From NCBI RefSeq assembly GCF_002968575.1, contig NZ_PVBM01000013.1:1-64000 (forward strand): DNA of 64,000 nt, in the 5' to 3' direction. The translations under genes were made by a program, and so were the position numbers. Positions 1 to 8,596 of the stretch are shown here, piece by piece; positions within the stretch are counted from its first letter, which is position 1, and the number at the start of each line of letters is the position of its first letter. The notes below the pieces were generated by a model that saw only the letters and a program-made list of their open reading frames with translations, did not search any database and was not told the origin of the DNA. This DNA is from Neorhizobium huautlense. GTDB taxonomy: Bacteria; Pseudomonadota; Alphaproteobacteria; Rhizobiales; Rhizobiaceae.

Positions 1-64
1 CTCAATCCGAGCTGGCAAAAGCGATGCCTGCTCCCGATCCAAACCGAAAATATATCCCATGAAA

Positions 65-92
65 ATGGCCACCCCGATCCCGAGGTGGCCAT
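65..92 (-). terminator. Terminator of the TTT catabolic operon
   Basis: Perfect 9-bp inverted arms (ATGGCCACC at 65-73, GGTGGCCAT at 84-92) with a 10-nt loop. Read on the minus strand the hairpin is followed by TTTTC. It lies 80 nt beyond the stop codon of the last minus-strand gene, where a Rho-independent terminator would be expected. Nothing else is recognised in bases 1-172. Confidence 0.6.
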
Positions 93-172
93 CTTAACTG
101 ATTTGCCAATCGTTTCCACACAGCCTGTTTCTCCGGGGCTTCTTGTCATCCAGCTTTGGATGTTGATCAGAA

Positions 173-1150
173 TCAGGTCGGCTGCACGAGACCAGCGTCT
201 ACAAGTGGCCGGATGGATTCGATTTCTTTGTCGATTGCGGCTCGCATTTCGTCCGGAGTATTGGCAATCGGAGTGAGGCCAAGCGATTTCAGCTTTTCCT
301 GTGTCGCCGGCATGTCCGTCCATTCCTTGATAGCGCCATGGAGCGCGTCGACGATTTCGGCAGGCATGCCCTTCGGACCGACGGCACCGAACCACAAAGT
401 CTGGTTGTAATCCTTGAACCCTTGTTCAGCGACCGTGGGCACATCCGGCATCTCACTGGCACGCTTGAGAGATGTCACAGCAAGCCCGCGAATCTTGGCG
501 TCACGGATATGCGGCAGATAGTTCGAGGGGGCATCGAGAGCGAAATGGATATGGCCGCCAAGCAGATCCGTCAGCAGCGGCGGTGACCCCTTATAGGGGA
601 TGTGGTTGATTTCGACCCCTGCCATCTGCCCTATGATCGCCGCTGCGATATGTCCCTTCGTACCGGCGCCGGGATTGCCGATATTTACTTTGCCGGGGTT
701 CGCCTTGGCGTAAGCAACGAGCTCCTGAAGCGACTTCGCTGGGGCAGAAGCACTCGCAGTCAGTAGCGCGGGGCTCTCGGCGACGATCGAAATCGGAGTG
801 AAATCCACCTGAGGATCGTAAGCAAGGTTCTTCTGCACGACCTTGTTTGCCGCGATCGGCGCGCTGCCGCTTACCATGATCGTGTAACCGTCAGGCGCCG
901 CGCGAGCGAGCTTGCCGCCGGCTAACGCCCCCGCCGCGCCGGCGTAGTTCTCCACGACGAACTGCTGGCCGAACTTGGCGGTCAAGGCATCCGCCACTAG
1001 GCGGGTGATGATGTCACTCGTGCCACCTGGGGGGTACGCCGATATTACCACACCGGATTTACTCGGCCACTTGCTCGCTGACCATGCGGTTCCGCTTGCG
1101 GCCAACAAGGATGCAGTGCCGCTGAGCACCATGAATTCGCGTCTCTTCAT
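173..1150 (-). CDS. Tripartite tricarboxylate transporter substrate-binding protein (Bug/TctC family)
   Basis: Periplasmic solute-binding protein of about 325 residues that captures a small carboxylate-type substrate for the TctA/TctB permease encoded upstream in the same operon. The N-terminus has a twin-arginine-like stretch (KRREFMVLSG) followed by a hydrophobic segment and an Ala-x-Ala-type cleavage region. The mature start (WPSKSGVVISAYPPGG) carries the PPGG motif typical of Bug proteins. The ATG at 1150 is preferred because GGAGGAA sits 5 nt upstream; an in-frame GTG at 1165 has no such site. It is the last gene of the operon, 111 nt after the SnoaL-like gene and before a terminator. 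Bug paralogues bind many different carboxylates, so the ligand cannot be named. Confidence 0.9.
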   Translation of the reverse strand: MKRREFMVLSGTASLLAASGTAWSASKWPSKSGVVISAYPPGGTSDIITRLVADALTAKFGQQFVVENYAGAAGALAGGKLARAAPDGYTIMVSGSAPIAANKVVQKNLAYDPQVDFTPISIVAESPALLTASASAPAKSLQELVAYAKANPGKVNIGNPGAGTKGHIAAAIIGQMAGVEINHIPYKGSPPLLTDLLGGHIHFALDAPSNYLPHIRDAKIRGLAVTSLKRASEMPDVPTVAEQGFKDYNQTLWFGAVGPKGMPAEIVDALHGAIKEWTDMPATQEKLKSLGLTPIANTPDEMRAAIDKEIESIRPLVDAGLVQPT

Positions 1151-1261
1151 TGTTCTTCCTCCCACTCTTGAGTGTTAAACTAAAACAACCCGGTCACCTT
1201 TCGAACATCTGGCTTCCGTTGTTTCGCTCTATGGAATGGCCCAGACAACCAGGAACCCTTC

Positions 1262-1885
1262 CTACTCGCCCCCGGCCAACCAAACCTCCTCACTTGCGTG
1301 GAAGGCCGCAAGTTCATCCGGCCGGTCGTCGCCAAGCAGGTCGGGATTGACCTTCACTCCCCTTACAGTCTGGATATAGGTGAGGAACTTGTAGGAGGGC
1401 CGCATCATGTTGAGCTGCCTCCAGTCGATCGGAAGCGTTTCGGACGGGTTAACCGGCTTCATCACGTCGCGCTCGAAGAAAACGTGGAAGGACAGGAGTT
1501 TCCACACACCGCCCTCCCTGATTACGCGGGAGAAGAAGCGGCAGAACACATGAAAATCTACCTCAACATCCCCAAGCCGCGCGCGATTGAAGATCATCGC
1601 CGGGCTTTCCACCGTCGCCCGGTCTTCCGCTATTTGGGCAAAGGCCGGAAATACCCAGTGCTTGCTGTTGCCGGTATCACCCATCCATTTCCGCGTCGCC
1701 TCCACATAGACATCACCGCCATGGCCGTCATACCAACTCGTGCGGACATAGGCGTCGCGATGAAAACATTCGGCCATCACGTCGAAACGGCGCTGGTCGC
1801 GTGCAAAGCGCTCGCGCCTGACAAGGTCAAAGATTTCCTCCCGGTCGAGATGTGCACGCAAGCGAGCGTCGAGGTCTTGTGGCAT
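1262..1885 (-). CDS. SnoaL-like / nuclear transport factor 2 family protein
   Basis: A 207-residue protein with the pattern of the SnoaL-like (NTF2 fold) domain: an N-terminal helical segment (REEIFDLVRRERFARDQRR), then alternating strands ending in the aromatic WKLLSFHVFFERD region. The family includes polyketide cyclases, ketosteroid-isomerase-like enzymes and small subunits of ring-hydroxylating enzymes. AGGAAA precedes the ATG. It lies between tctA and the solute-binding gene of a catabolic operon, so an isomerase, dehydratase or hydroxylase accessory role on the imported substrate is plausible. The reaction is not determined by the sequence. Confidence 0.75.
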   Translation of the reverse strand: MPQDLDARLRAHLDREEIFDLVRRERFARDQRRFDVMAECFHRDAYVRTSWYDGHGGDVYVEATRKWMGDTGNSKHWVFPAFAQIAEDRATVESPAMIFNRARLGDVEVDFHVFCRFFSRVIREGGVWKLLSFHVFFERDVMKPVNPSETLPIDWRQLNMMRPSYKFLTYIQTVRGVKVNPDLLGDDRPDELAAFHASEEVWLAGGE

Positions 1886-1942
1886 AGCGTTTCCTGATGT
1901 GTTGAATGCCGATCGTGCGAAGGTGCAGGAAGCCGACGACTT

Positions 1943-3448
1943 TTAGTCTGCCTCCTGCAGCCCTTCCTCGCGTACTTTGCGAAAACGTGGAGATATGATC
2001 GATAGAAGCAGCAACGCTGCAACAATGAGGGTCCCAAGGCTGAGCGGACTGGTGAAGAAGACGCTGGCGTCGCCATGCGAGATCAGCAGCGCCCGGCGCA
2101 GATATTCCTCGGCCATCGGACCGAGGATCATCGCGAGGATGAGCGGCGCGGGTTCTGCGCCGACCTTCCTGAAGAAATATCCCAGCACCCCGAACAGGGC
2201 CATCATGTAAACGTCAAACACGCTGTTGTTGATGCTGTAGACGCCGATCGCCACGAAGACACAAATCATCGGGAACAGGTAGTGATACGGCACCGAAATC
2301 AGTTTGGCCCACAAGCCGACGAGCGGGAGATTCAAGAACAGCAACATCAGGTTGCCAAGCCACATGGACACCACGAGGCCCCAGAAGAGTGCCGGTTGCT
2401 GTGTCAAGATTTCCGGTCCTGGCTGCACACCCTGCACCACCAAGGCCCCGATCATCAGCGCCATGGTTGCCGTGCCGGGCAGACCGAGCGTCAGCATCGG
2501 GATGAAACATGTCTGAGCCGCCGCGTTGTTGGCCGCTTCGGGTGCAGCCACACCTTCGATCGCTCCCTTGCCGAACTCGTCGGGACGACGCGAAACCTTC
2601 TTTTCCAGCGCGTAGGCCGAGAAGGACGCAAGGAGAACCCCCGCTCCGGGCAGGACGCCGAGCAGGACGCCAATCCCAGTACCGCGAAGCACCGGCGCTA
2701 TGATGCGTTTCCAGTCCTCGCGGGTCGGGAAGAGACTGCTGACGGTCGCGACGCTGGCCGGCCGGCTGCGTTCGTCCTCGAGATTAGCAAGGACATCGCC
2801 TAGGCCGAAGATGCCCGTCGCGACCACCACGAAGTTCAACCCGTCGAGCAGGTTCGGTGTGCCGAAGGTAAAACGCGCAGCGCCCGAATTAACGTCTGTT
2901 CCGATCATCCCCAGCATGACGCCGAACAGGGCCATACCCAAAGCAGTGAGCATCGACCCGCTGGCCAGCACCATCGACGTGATCAACCCAAGCACGATCA
3001 AGGAGAAATATTCCGCCGGGCCGAAAGTCAGAGCAAAACTGGCAAGCAACGGCGCCGAGACCACGATGAAAAGCGTGCCCACAGTGCCGGCGAAGAAGCT
3101 GCCGATCGCCGCTGCTGCAAGAGCACGGCCCGCCTTGCCCTGTTTGGCCATTGCATGGCCATCAAGCGTGGTTACGACCGAGGAAGCCTCGCCCGGAAGG
3201 TTCATCAGGATCGCGGTTGTCGACCCGCCATATTGCGATCCATAGAAAATGCCGGCCAGCATGATCAGTGCAGTATCGACGGGAAGTCCGAAAGTGAAGG
3301 GCAGAAGCATGGAGATTGTCGCGACCGGCCCCAGTCCGGGCAACACGCCGACAGTCGTGCCGAGCAAAACCCCAAGGAAGCAATAGAGAAAATTACTAAA
3401 CGTCGTGGCAGTCGAGAAGCCCAGCAGAAGTCCGTTGAAGATATCCAT
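1943..3448 (-). CDS. Tripartite tricarboxylate transporter permease, large subunit (TctA family)
   Basis: Large integral membrane subunit (501 residues, the usual family size) of a TTT-type secondary transporter. It is hydrophobic throughout, with about a dozen predicted membrane segments, and has the family-typical early motif GVLPGLGPVATISMLLP and a related second-half motif (GVLLGVLPGAGVLLASF). The inner-membrane complex uses an ion gradient to import a carboxylate delivered by the Bug protein. The start lies 16 nt after the tctB stop, so the two subunits are probably co-translated. The substrate is unknown; the surrounding aldolase and dehydrogenases point to catabolism of the imported compound. 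Confidence 0.93.
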   Translation of the reverse strand: MDIFNGLLLGFSTATTFSNFLYCFLGVLLGTTVGVLPGLGPVATISMLLPFTFGLPVDTALIMLAGIFYGSQYGGSTTAILMNLPGEASSVVTTLDGHAMAKQGKAGRALAAAAIGSFFAGTVGTLFIVVSAPLLASFALTFGPAEYFSLIVLGLITSMVLASGSMLTALGMALFGVMLGMIGTDVNSGAARFTFGTPNLLDGLNFVVVATGIFGLGDVLANLEDERSRPASVATVSSLFPTREDWKRIIAPVLRGTGIGVLLGVLPGAGVLLASFSAYALEKKVSRRPDEFGKGAIEGVAAPEAANNAAAQTCFIPMLTLGLPGTATMALMIGALVVQGVQPGPEILTQQPALFWGLVVSMWLGNLMLLFLNLPLVGLWAKLISVPYHYLFPMICVFVAIGVYSINNSVFDVYMMALFGVLGYFFRKVGAEPAPLILAMILGPMAEEYLRRALLISHGDASVFFTSPLSLGTLIVAALLLLSIISPRFRKVREEGLQEAD

Positions 3449-3464
3449 GTTGGAACCACAAGTC

Positions 3465-3917
3465 CTATTCGTGTAGCCAGGTGCCGAGCACCGGAATCGG
3501 CAACCCGATCAGTTCGATGAAGAGCACGGTACACAGTCCGGTGAAGGCCAGCGCTCCGACTGCCGACTTCAACTCAATGTGAAACTTGACGCTCGTCACG
3601 GCGCATAGGACGAGGAGCAGCAGCACGGCTGGCAGGAAGCCAAGCGGCTCGATCGCTAAACCGAAGACAACGATCGCTGCAGGCACCATGATTAGCGCCT
3701 TCCAGTTGATCGCAGACAAGACTTCAACTGATCCGGAAACCGACCGGACAAGAACGCCGATACCGGTCGCGACAAGAAGGCCTGATACGATGACGGGAAA
3801 AAAGCCTGGCCCCATGCGGCCTGCCGTGCCGAATGGATACTGGACTGCAATCCCCAGCACGACACAGCCGGTCACTGCAAAAAAAAGCCCTAATATACTA
3901 TCTCGACTGATCTTCAT
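3465..3917 (-). CDS. Tripartite tricarboxylate transporter small permease subunit (TctB family)
   Basis: Small membrane subunit of about 150 residues with four predicted membrane segments, beginning MKISRDSILGLFFAVTG and containing the GxMGPGFFP motif characteristic of TctB. An open frame continues upstream to 4064, but the ATG at 3917 is chosen because GGGAGG lies 6 nt before it and the length then matches the family. It pairs with TctA directly downstream. A gap of 115 nt separates it from the upstream SDR gene. Confidence 0.88.
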   Translation of the reverse strand: MKISRDSILGLFFAVTGCVVLGIAVQYPFGTAGRMGPGFFPVIVSGLLVATGIGVLVRSVSGSVEVLSAINWKALIMVPAAIVVFGLAIEPLGFLPAVLLLLVLCAVTSVKFHIELKSAVGALAFTGLCTVLFIELIGLPIPVLGTWLHE

Positions 3918-4032
3918 CGGCATCCTCCCCAGAAGACTCGGAGTTTGAGAGCAGTACAGGACCGGGCGCCGGTGGCAACGTAATCTCCTCGGCGTTTCGC
4001 CTGACGGCCCTGGCACTGGCTCGAAACGCTCC

Positions 4033-4794
4033 TTATAGATGCCGGCCTTCATCCACCGGCACAATGATCCCGGTGGAACTCGTCAGGTTAACGATACAGG
4101 CAATCACCGCGCGCGCCACGTCGTCGGGTGTCGTCACCCGCCCCAGCGGCAGTTTTTCTGCGACCTTTTCGAGCTGCTCGCGGCTGCGGTTGGGCACGAA
4201 ATCGGTGTCGACACCTGCAGGCGATACCGAAAACACCCTCACTTTCGGCGCCAGCACCTTGGCAAGCGCAATCGTCAGTGAATCAAGCCCACCCTTTGCC
4301 GCAAGATAGGCGAGGCTGCTTCCGATCCCCGTGCGCGCAGCAATCGAGGAAAGATTAACGATGGAAGCGTTGTCGCCCTGTTCCAGCAGCGGCCGAAACG
4401 CACGGATCACTGCGAATGGGCCGCGGAGGTTAAGCATAACCGTGCGGTCGAATATGTCGTCTGTAAGACCCTCTAGGTCAGCGGCGGGAACCGGCGTCGT
4501 CGCACCACCGCAGTTGACGAGCGTATCGATCTTCCCAAATCGGTCGCCTACGGCAGCAGCAGCGTCGGCGATTGATGCGGGATCATCGATCGAGATGCGC
4601 ATGGCGATGTGGCCCGTTCCTTTGAGGCTGCCTACCACGTCGTTGGCGGCATCCGCCCGGCTGTTGTAGCCGACGACGACGGTTGAACCCAGCTCCGCCA
4701 GGCGGGCTGCTGTAGCCTTGCCGATACCGCTGCTTCCTCCTGTGACAACGGCCACTTCGGGTACCGTGGCCATGGGGATATCGATTGCAGTCAC
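4033..4794 (-). CDS. SDR family NAD(P)-dependent oxidoreductase
   Basis: Classical short-chain dehydrogenase of about 253 residues. The Rossmann glycine motif TGGSSGIG lies at residues 18-25, there is an NLSS strand, and the catalytic Ser and YLAAK (Tyr-x3-Lys) follow in the second half. The C-terminus has the usual VDEG segment. It would oxidise a hydroxyl or reduce a keto group of a pathway intermediate with NAD(P)(H). The GTG at 4794 is preferred because GGAGAG is well spaced from it; the ATG at 4818 lacks a ribosome site. It is operonic with the aldolase and the transporter. Substrate specificity cannot be read from the sequence. Confidence 0.88.
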   Translation of the reverse strand: MTAIDIPMATVPEVAVVTGGSSGIGKATAARLAELGSTVVVGYNSRADAANDVVGSLKGTGHIAMRISIDDPASIADAAAAVGDRFGKIDTLVNCGGATTPVPAADLEGLTDDIFDRTVMLNLRGPFAVIRAFRPLLEQGDNASIVNLSSIAARTGIGSSLAYLAAKGGLDSLTIALAKVLAPKVRVFSVSPAGVDTDFVPNRSREQLEKVAEKLPLGRVTTPDDVARAVIACIVNLTSSTGIIVPVDEGRHL

Positions 4795-4833
4795 ATCTCT
4801 CTCCGATCGAATGCTCATTTGTTAAACGCTGAA

Positions 4834-5607
4834 TCAGTCTGAGAAGTCTTTGATCGTCTTGGCCGCGGCGGAGCGGATGAAGCCATGATCGCTTGAGAGC
4901 AACAAGGCGCTTGCCCCGAGACCTTTCGCAAATTCAAAATCGTCTCTGGTCGTCGGCAACATCAAGAGCGGAACGCCGGCCTCTCGGGCTGCGGCAGCGA
5001 CTTTCCTGCTGATCTCCGCAACCTTGCTGCCGGCATCCGGATCGTTCCCGAACGAAGCGGTGAGATCGCCCCGACCGATGAATAGCGCATCCACTCCATC
5101 GACTCGGGCGATTGCTTCCGCGTGCTCGATCGCATCCTGATCTTCGATCATGACGATGCAGGCAACCTGCCTGTCCTGCGCCTTCATGTGCTGCGCGCCG
5201 GCGACACTGCCCCAGGTGCTGGCGCGCGTCAGGCCGGCAAAGCCCCGAGTGCCCCCCGCATAACGGCAGCTTTGGGCAACAGCCTCAGCTTTTTCGACCG
5301 AATTGACATGCGGAACCATGATTCCCATGGCTCCGCAGTCCAGCGCCGAAAGGATGGTCGCGGCACTGAATTCGGCAATGCGGACCAGAGGCGCGATGTT
5401 GGATGCGCGGGCCGCAAGGATCATCAGATCGGTGATGCCGCGATCCAGCGGCGCGTGCTCCTGGTCGATGACGACGAAATCGTAGCCAAGCGGCCCGAGC
5501 ATTTCGACCACCTGGGTCGTCGGCAGCTTCAGGAAGGTTCCCAGCATCCGCTCACGGGCAAGAAGACGCTCACGGAACATGGTGAAGCTCGGTCGTTGAT
5601 CGGTCAT
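4834..5607 (-). CDS. HpcH/HpaI aldolase family protein
   Basis: A 257-residue class II pyruvate aldolase-type protein. It has the family motifs DFVVIDQEHAPLD (about residue 40), the GCGAMGIMVPHVNS segment, and a metal-ligand glutamate in IVMIEDQDAIEHAE. Members cleave 4-hydroxy-2-oxo acids (for example 4-hydroxy-2-oxoheptanedioate or 2-keto-3-deoxy sugar acids) to pyruvate and an aldehyde in the cytoplasm. The frame extends to 5787, but MTDQRPSFTMF at 5607 follows a GAGA-type ribosome site and gives the normal length. Its place between an SDR and a quinone-oxidoreductase-like gene suggests a late retro-aldol step in the operon's pathway. Confidence 0.9.
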   Translation of the reverse strand: MTDQRPSFTMFRERLLARERMLGTFLKLPTTQVVEMLGPLGYDFVVIDQEHAPLDRGITDLMILAARASNIAPLVRIAEFSAATILSALDCGAMGIMVPHVNSVEKAEAVAQSCRYAGGTRGFAGLTRASTWGSVAGAQHMKAQDRQVACIVMIEDQDAIEHAEAIARVDGVDALFIGRGDLTASFGNDPDAGSKVAEISRKVAAAAREAGVPLLMLPTTRDDFEFAKGLGASALLLSSDHGFIRSAAAKTIKDFSD

Positions 5608-5623
5608 CTTTGTCTCTCGCTTT

Positions 5624-6646
5624 CTAGAATGGCTGCATTGGTCCGGGCACAGTGGTCGCAATCGCCGGATCGAGGACCAGCACGACTTTGCCGATCTGCC
5701 GGTTCTCGTCGAGAATGGCGTGAGCGTCCTCCACCTGATGAAACTGTACAGCCTGGTGAATGTGCGTCTTGATGCGCCCATCCTCAATCAGCGGCCAGAC
5801 CTGCGCGACAAGCTCGCGCGCCAGCCGACCTTTGTAATCCGCTGTTCGAGGCCTCAGGGTTGAGCCCGCGATAGTCAGGCGGCGGCGAACCAGCGACCTT
5901 ACATTGACCTCTGCCGTTTCGCCCTCGTGGCTTGCAATGAAGACCAGGCGCCCATCCATCTTGAGCAGGTCAAGCTGCCGCTGAGTCTTCGGACCTGCCT
6001 GTCCATCCAGGATGACGTCGACGCCCGCGCCGCCGGTATGTTTGCGAATTTCGTCGTCCCAGGCTCCCCTGTAGTCGACTGCTACTTTTGCACCGACAGA
6101 CAGACAGACGTCGCGCTTCTCCGGGCTGCCTGCCGTTGCAAAAACTGTCGCTTGCCGCAAATGCCGAGCGATCTGGATTCCGGCCATCCCGACGCCGCTT
6201 GCACCTCCCTGGATCAGTAGCGTTTCTCCATCGGCAAGATGCGCCAGCCAGATCAGGTTGTTCCAGGCGGTGAAGAATACCTCCGGAAGCGAAGCACCTT
6301 CAATAAAGTTGAGCCCACGCGGAATTGGCATGCATTGGACCGCCGGCGCCAAGCAATATTGCGCATATCCCCCGCCATTGACCAATGCGCAGACTGGAGC
6401 CCCGACCCTCAGCGTCTTCACGCCCGCACCAACCTCTTCGACGAAGCCCGCAGCATCGAGACCAGGGATATCGGACGCGCCTGGCGGTGGCGGATAAAGC
6501 CCGCGCCGCTGTTGGACATCCGGCCGATTGACGCCTGCCGCGACCACCCGGATCAGCACCTCGCCGGGACCGGGACGGGGCCGTTGCCGTTCGACAATCC
6601 GGAGAACCTCCGGACCACCCGGCCTTTCGATCTCAACAACTTTCAC
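5624..6646 (-). CDS. NAD(P)H-quinone oxidoreductase-like MDR (zinc-independent alcohol dehydrogenase family)
   Basis: Medium-chain dehydrogenase/reductase of 340 residues in the quinone oxidoreductase/PIG3 group. It has a GroES-like N-terminal half (VAAGVNRPDVQQRRGLYPPPP, the family signature near residue 40) and a cofactor-binding motif IQGGASGVGMAGIQIA near residue 145, without the Cys/His zinc ligands of alcohol dehydrogenases. It would reduce quinones or enones with NADPH. It sits between the DUF6282 and aldolase genes with short spacers, so it is part of the operon. The exact substrate is unknown. Confidence 0.88.
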   Translation of the reverse strand: MKVVEIERPGGPEVLRIVERQRPRPGPGEVLIRVVAAGVNRPDVQQRRGLYPPPPGASDIPGLDAAGFVEEVGAGVKTLRVGAPVCALVNGGGYAQYCLAPAVQCMPIPRGLNFIEGASLPEVFFTAWNNLIWLAHLADGETLLIQGGASGVGMAGIQIARHLRQATVFATAGSPEKRDVCLSVGAKVAVDYRGAWDDEIRKHTGGAGVDVILDGQAGPKTQRQLDLLKMDGRLVFIASHEGETAEVNVRSLVRRRLTIAGSTLRPRTADYKGRLARELVAQVWPLIEDGRIKTHIHQAVQFHQVEDAHAILDENRQIGKVVLVLDPAIATTVPGPMQPF

Positions 6647-6667
6647 CGGCTCGTATCCGCTGTCGTG

Positions 6668-7615
6668 TCAATCGGACAGGCCGACCAGACGCGCAGGATT
6701 GTCGGCCACCATGGTCCGCACCTCGACCTCAGTGAAACCGAGTGCGAGGCAGAGCTTGATGGCCTGCCTCATGCCTTCGACAGGCGTCGGATTGTCCACC
6801 TGCCCGAGGTCGGAGCCGATCGAGGAGCGAGCGACGCCGGCAGCCAAGATGTGCTCCTTTAGCTCCTGCGGGCTGTATACGTTGAAGCGGCTGTCGACAT
6901 ACATGCCGGCGGACTGTTCGACCAGTGCGCCCATAGCTGCCAGGTCGCGGATATCGTCATAGGTGAAGTGCAGGCCGTACATCGGGTGATTTATGAGCAG
7001 GCGCTTGACTCCTCGCTTCTTCGCCTCCTCAAACAGTCGCCAGATCTCCCAGACATGCAAATGACCGGACGACAGAATGGCATCAAATTCGGCGATCATG
7101 TCGAGGATCTGCTTCACCTCGTCCAGGATGTTGCCGTAGCCATCGACCACGCTCAGTGCCGGCGAGCTCCTCAATTCCACGTTTGAAGCCAGCCGAACCT
7201 TCCGGTGGGCGCTTCTGATATGATTGGCAGCCTGCGCCGTCGGCATCCAGATGAGCTTTGCGCCCATCTTCAACTGAGCGTCCACGACGAATGGGTTGAA
7301 GCCCCCTGTCGAATTGTTGAGCACGAGGCCGCTATACATGGCAAGGCCTCGATCCCCGAGAACTCGCTCCATCAGGGGAATGAAGGGCGCTACGGAGTAA
7401 TGGTGGTCCTTGAACAGCAGGCCGCGCATTCCGGCTGCCGCCGCTTCTTCGGCCGCTTGCAAGTGATCTAGCTGCCGCGGCATTGTCGAAGGACCCGAAT
7501 GCACGTGGAGATCCAGTGCGCCGCGTAAGAGGCTGGCCGCCAGCGCCTCGTCAACGCCCGCTATCAGCTTGCGCACTTCCTCGCGATTGCGTTTCGAATC
7601 ATCTGCTGTCGCCAT
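6668..7615 (-). CDS. DUF6282 family metal-dependent hydrolase-like protein
   Basis: A 315-residue protein matching the DUF6282 group, an amidohydrolase-like TIM-barrel family. Visible metal-ligand candidates are HVH in LDLHVHSGPS (about residue 36), the HH of FKDHHYS, the SSGHLHVWE histidines and INHPMYG. That is the His pattern of cyclic-amide or lactone hydrolases. GGAGGG precedes the ATG. It is the first gene of the minus-strand operon, divergent from the IclR regulator. The family has no established reaction that I can name; hydrolysis or decarboxylation of a ring-derived intermediate is a guess from the fold. Confidence 0.75.
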   Translation of the reverse strand: MATADDSKRNREEVRKLIAGVDEALAASLLRGALDLHVHSGPSTMPRQLDHLQAAEEAAAAGMRGLLFKDHHYSVAPFIPLMERVLGDRGLAMYSGLVLNNSTGGFNPFVVDAQLKMGAKLIWMPTAQAANHIRSAHRKVRLASNVELRSSPALSVVDGYGNILDEVKQILDMIAEFDAILSSGHLHVWEIWRLFEEAKKRGVKRLLINHPMYGLHFTYDDIRDLAAMGALVEQSAGMYVDSRFNVYSPQELKEHILAAGVARSSIGSDLGQVDNPTPVEGMRQAIKLCLALGFTEVEVRTMVADNPARLVGLSD

Positions 7616-7652
7616 GAAACCCTCCTCTGCGTATCTAAGGAAGCCTTAAAGC

Positions 7653-7703
7653 TTGACTTGGTTCACCGACAACCTATCGTCGTCAGCGTTTCGCGAGCCG
7701 AAA
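7653..7703. promoter_or_regulatory. Divergent promoter/operator region, operon versus IclR
   Basis: The 119-bp gap between the DUF6282 gene (minus) and the IclR gene (plus) must hold both promoters. A plus-strand TTGACT at 7653-7658 and TATCGT at 7675-7680 are 16 bp apart, a weak promoter candidate for the regulator. TTTCG-N5-CGAAA at 7689-7703 is a 15-bp palindrome of the size IclR proteins bind. Function is inferred from position and symmetry only. Confidence 0.35.
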
Positions 7704-7734
7704 TATACCCGCAGGATGTCTGGGAGGAGGACCC

Positions 7735-8553
7735 ATGACCATTCGAGCCATCGAGCGCGCAATGAACGTGCTCCAGGAATTGAATCAGCAGCCGATCAAC
7801 ACGATCGCGCAGCTCCATGCCCGCACGAAACTGCCCAAGCCGACCCTTGTACGCATCCTTCGAACACTCGAGGAGGCCGGCTATGTCGAGAACGACACGC
7901 GTCAGGGTGGTTATCAGGTGAGCGCTCTGGTTACATCGCTGAGCTCCGGCTTCCACAAGGGGCCGCTGGTCGTGGAGGCTGGCCGAGCCTGGGCGATCGC
8001 AATCACTCGCAAGCACAAGTGGCCGGTCGCCATCGCCTTGCCTGACTATGACGGAATGATCATCCGCTTCAGCACGGTTCCAGACAGCCTTGTTTCGCCG
8101 TTCCACAGCACGGTGAACAAGCGCCTGTGCATGCTCACGCGCGGGTTGGGCCTTGCTTATCTAGCCTTTCTCGATTCTGAAGATCGCGACGTCATGATCG
8201 ATATTTTGCAGAAGTCGGAGAACCCGGAGAATGCACTAAGCCATCATCGCGATGAACTTCTGCGCGTGCTCAGGCAAGTGCGGAAGAACGGTTATGCGAC
8301 CCGTTCCTCGACTGTCGAACCACGAAACTCCGATACAATCGCCGTTCCGATCATCGCCAAGGATGGAAGAGTTCTCGCGAGCCTCGGCCTCACCTATTTC
8401 AAGTCCGCATTTGATTCGAACCAGGAGCCCCGTGAGCGCTATGTTCCTGTTCTCAGATCGGCAGCAACTGCCATTTCGGAGGACTTGGCCCGGTTGTCGA
8501 ACAGCATGGCCATCGAAGTGAGTTCGTCGGGCGAGGCCGAAGCACTAGGATGA
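7735..8553 (+). CDS. IclR-family transcriptional regulator (MhpR-like)
   Basis: DNA-binding regulator of 272 residues. An N-terminal winged helix-turn-helix (residues about 3-60, with the recognition stretch KLPKPTLVRILRTLEEAGYV) is followed by the IclR effector-binding GAF-like domain. Members of this shape commonly activate or repress aromatic and carboxylate catabolic operons in response to the substrate. GGGAGGAGGACCC precedes the ATG, a strong ribosome site. Its divergent position makes it the probable local regulator of the minus-strand operon. Sequence impression places it nearer MhpR than PcaR/PobR, but this is not certain. Confidence 0.9.
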   Translation: MTIRAIERAMNVLQELNQQPINTIAQLHARTKLPKPTLVRILRTLEEAGYVENDTRQGGYQVSALVTSLSSGFHKGPLVVEAGRAWAIAITRKHKWPVAIALPDYDGMIIRFSTVPDSLVSPFHSTVNKRLCMLTRGLGLAYLAFLDSEDRDVMIDILQKSENPENALSHHRDELLRVLRQVRKNGYATRSSTVEPRNSDTIAVPIIAKDGRVLASLGLTYFKSAFDSNQEPRERYVPVLRSAATAISEDLARLSNSMAIEVSSSGEAEALG

Positions 8554-8596
8554 GCACCGACCGGGATGCCGTGATACGGTCGCGGCGCGGTAGGCG

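Noticed and set aside
2075..2803. 242-codon open frame on the plus strand
   Set aside because: Antisense to tctA; its composition is typical of a shadow frame.
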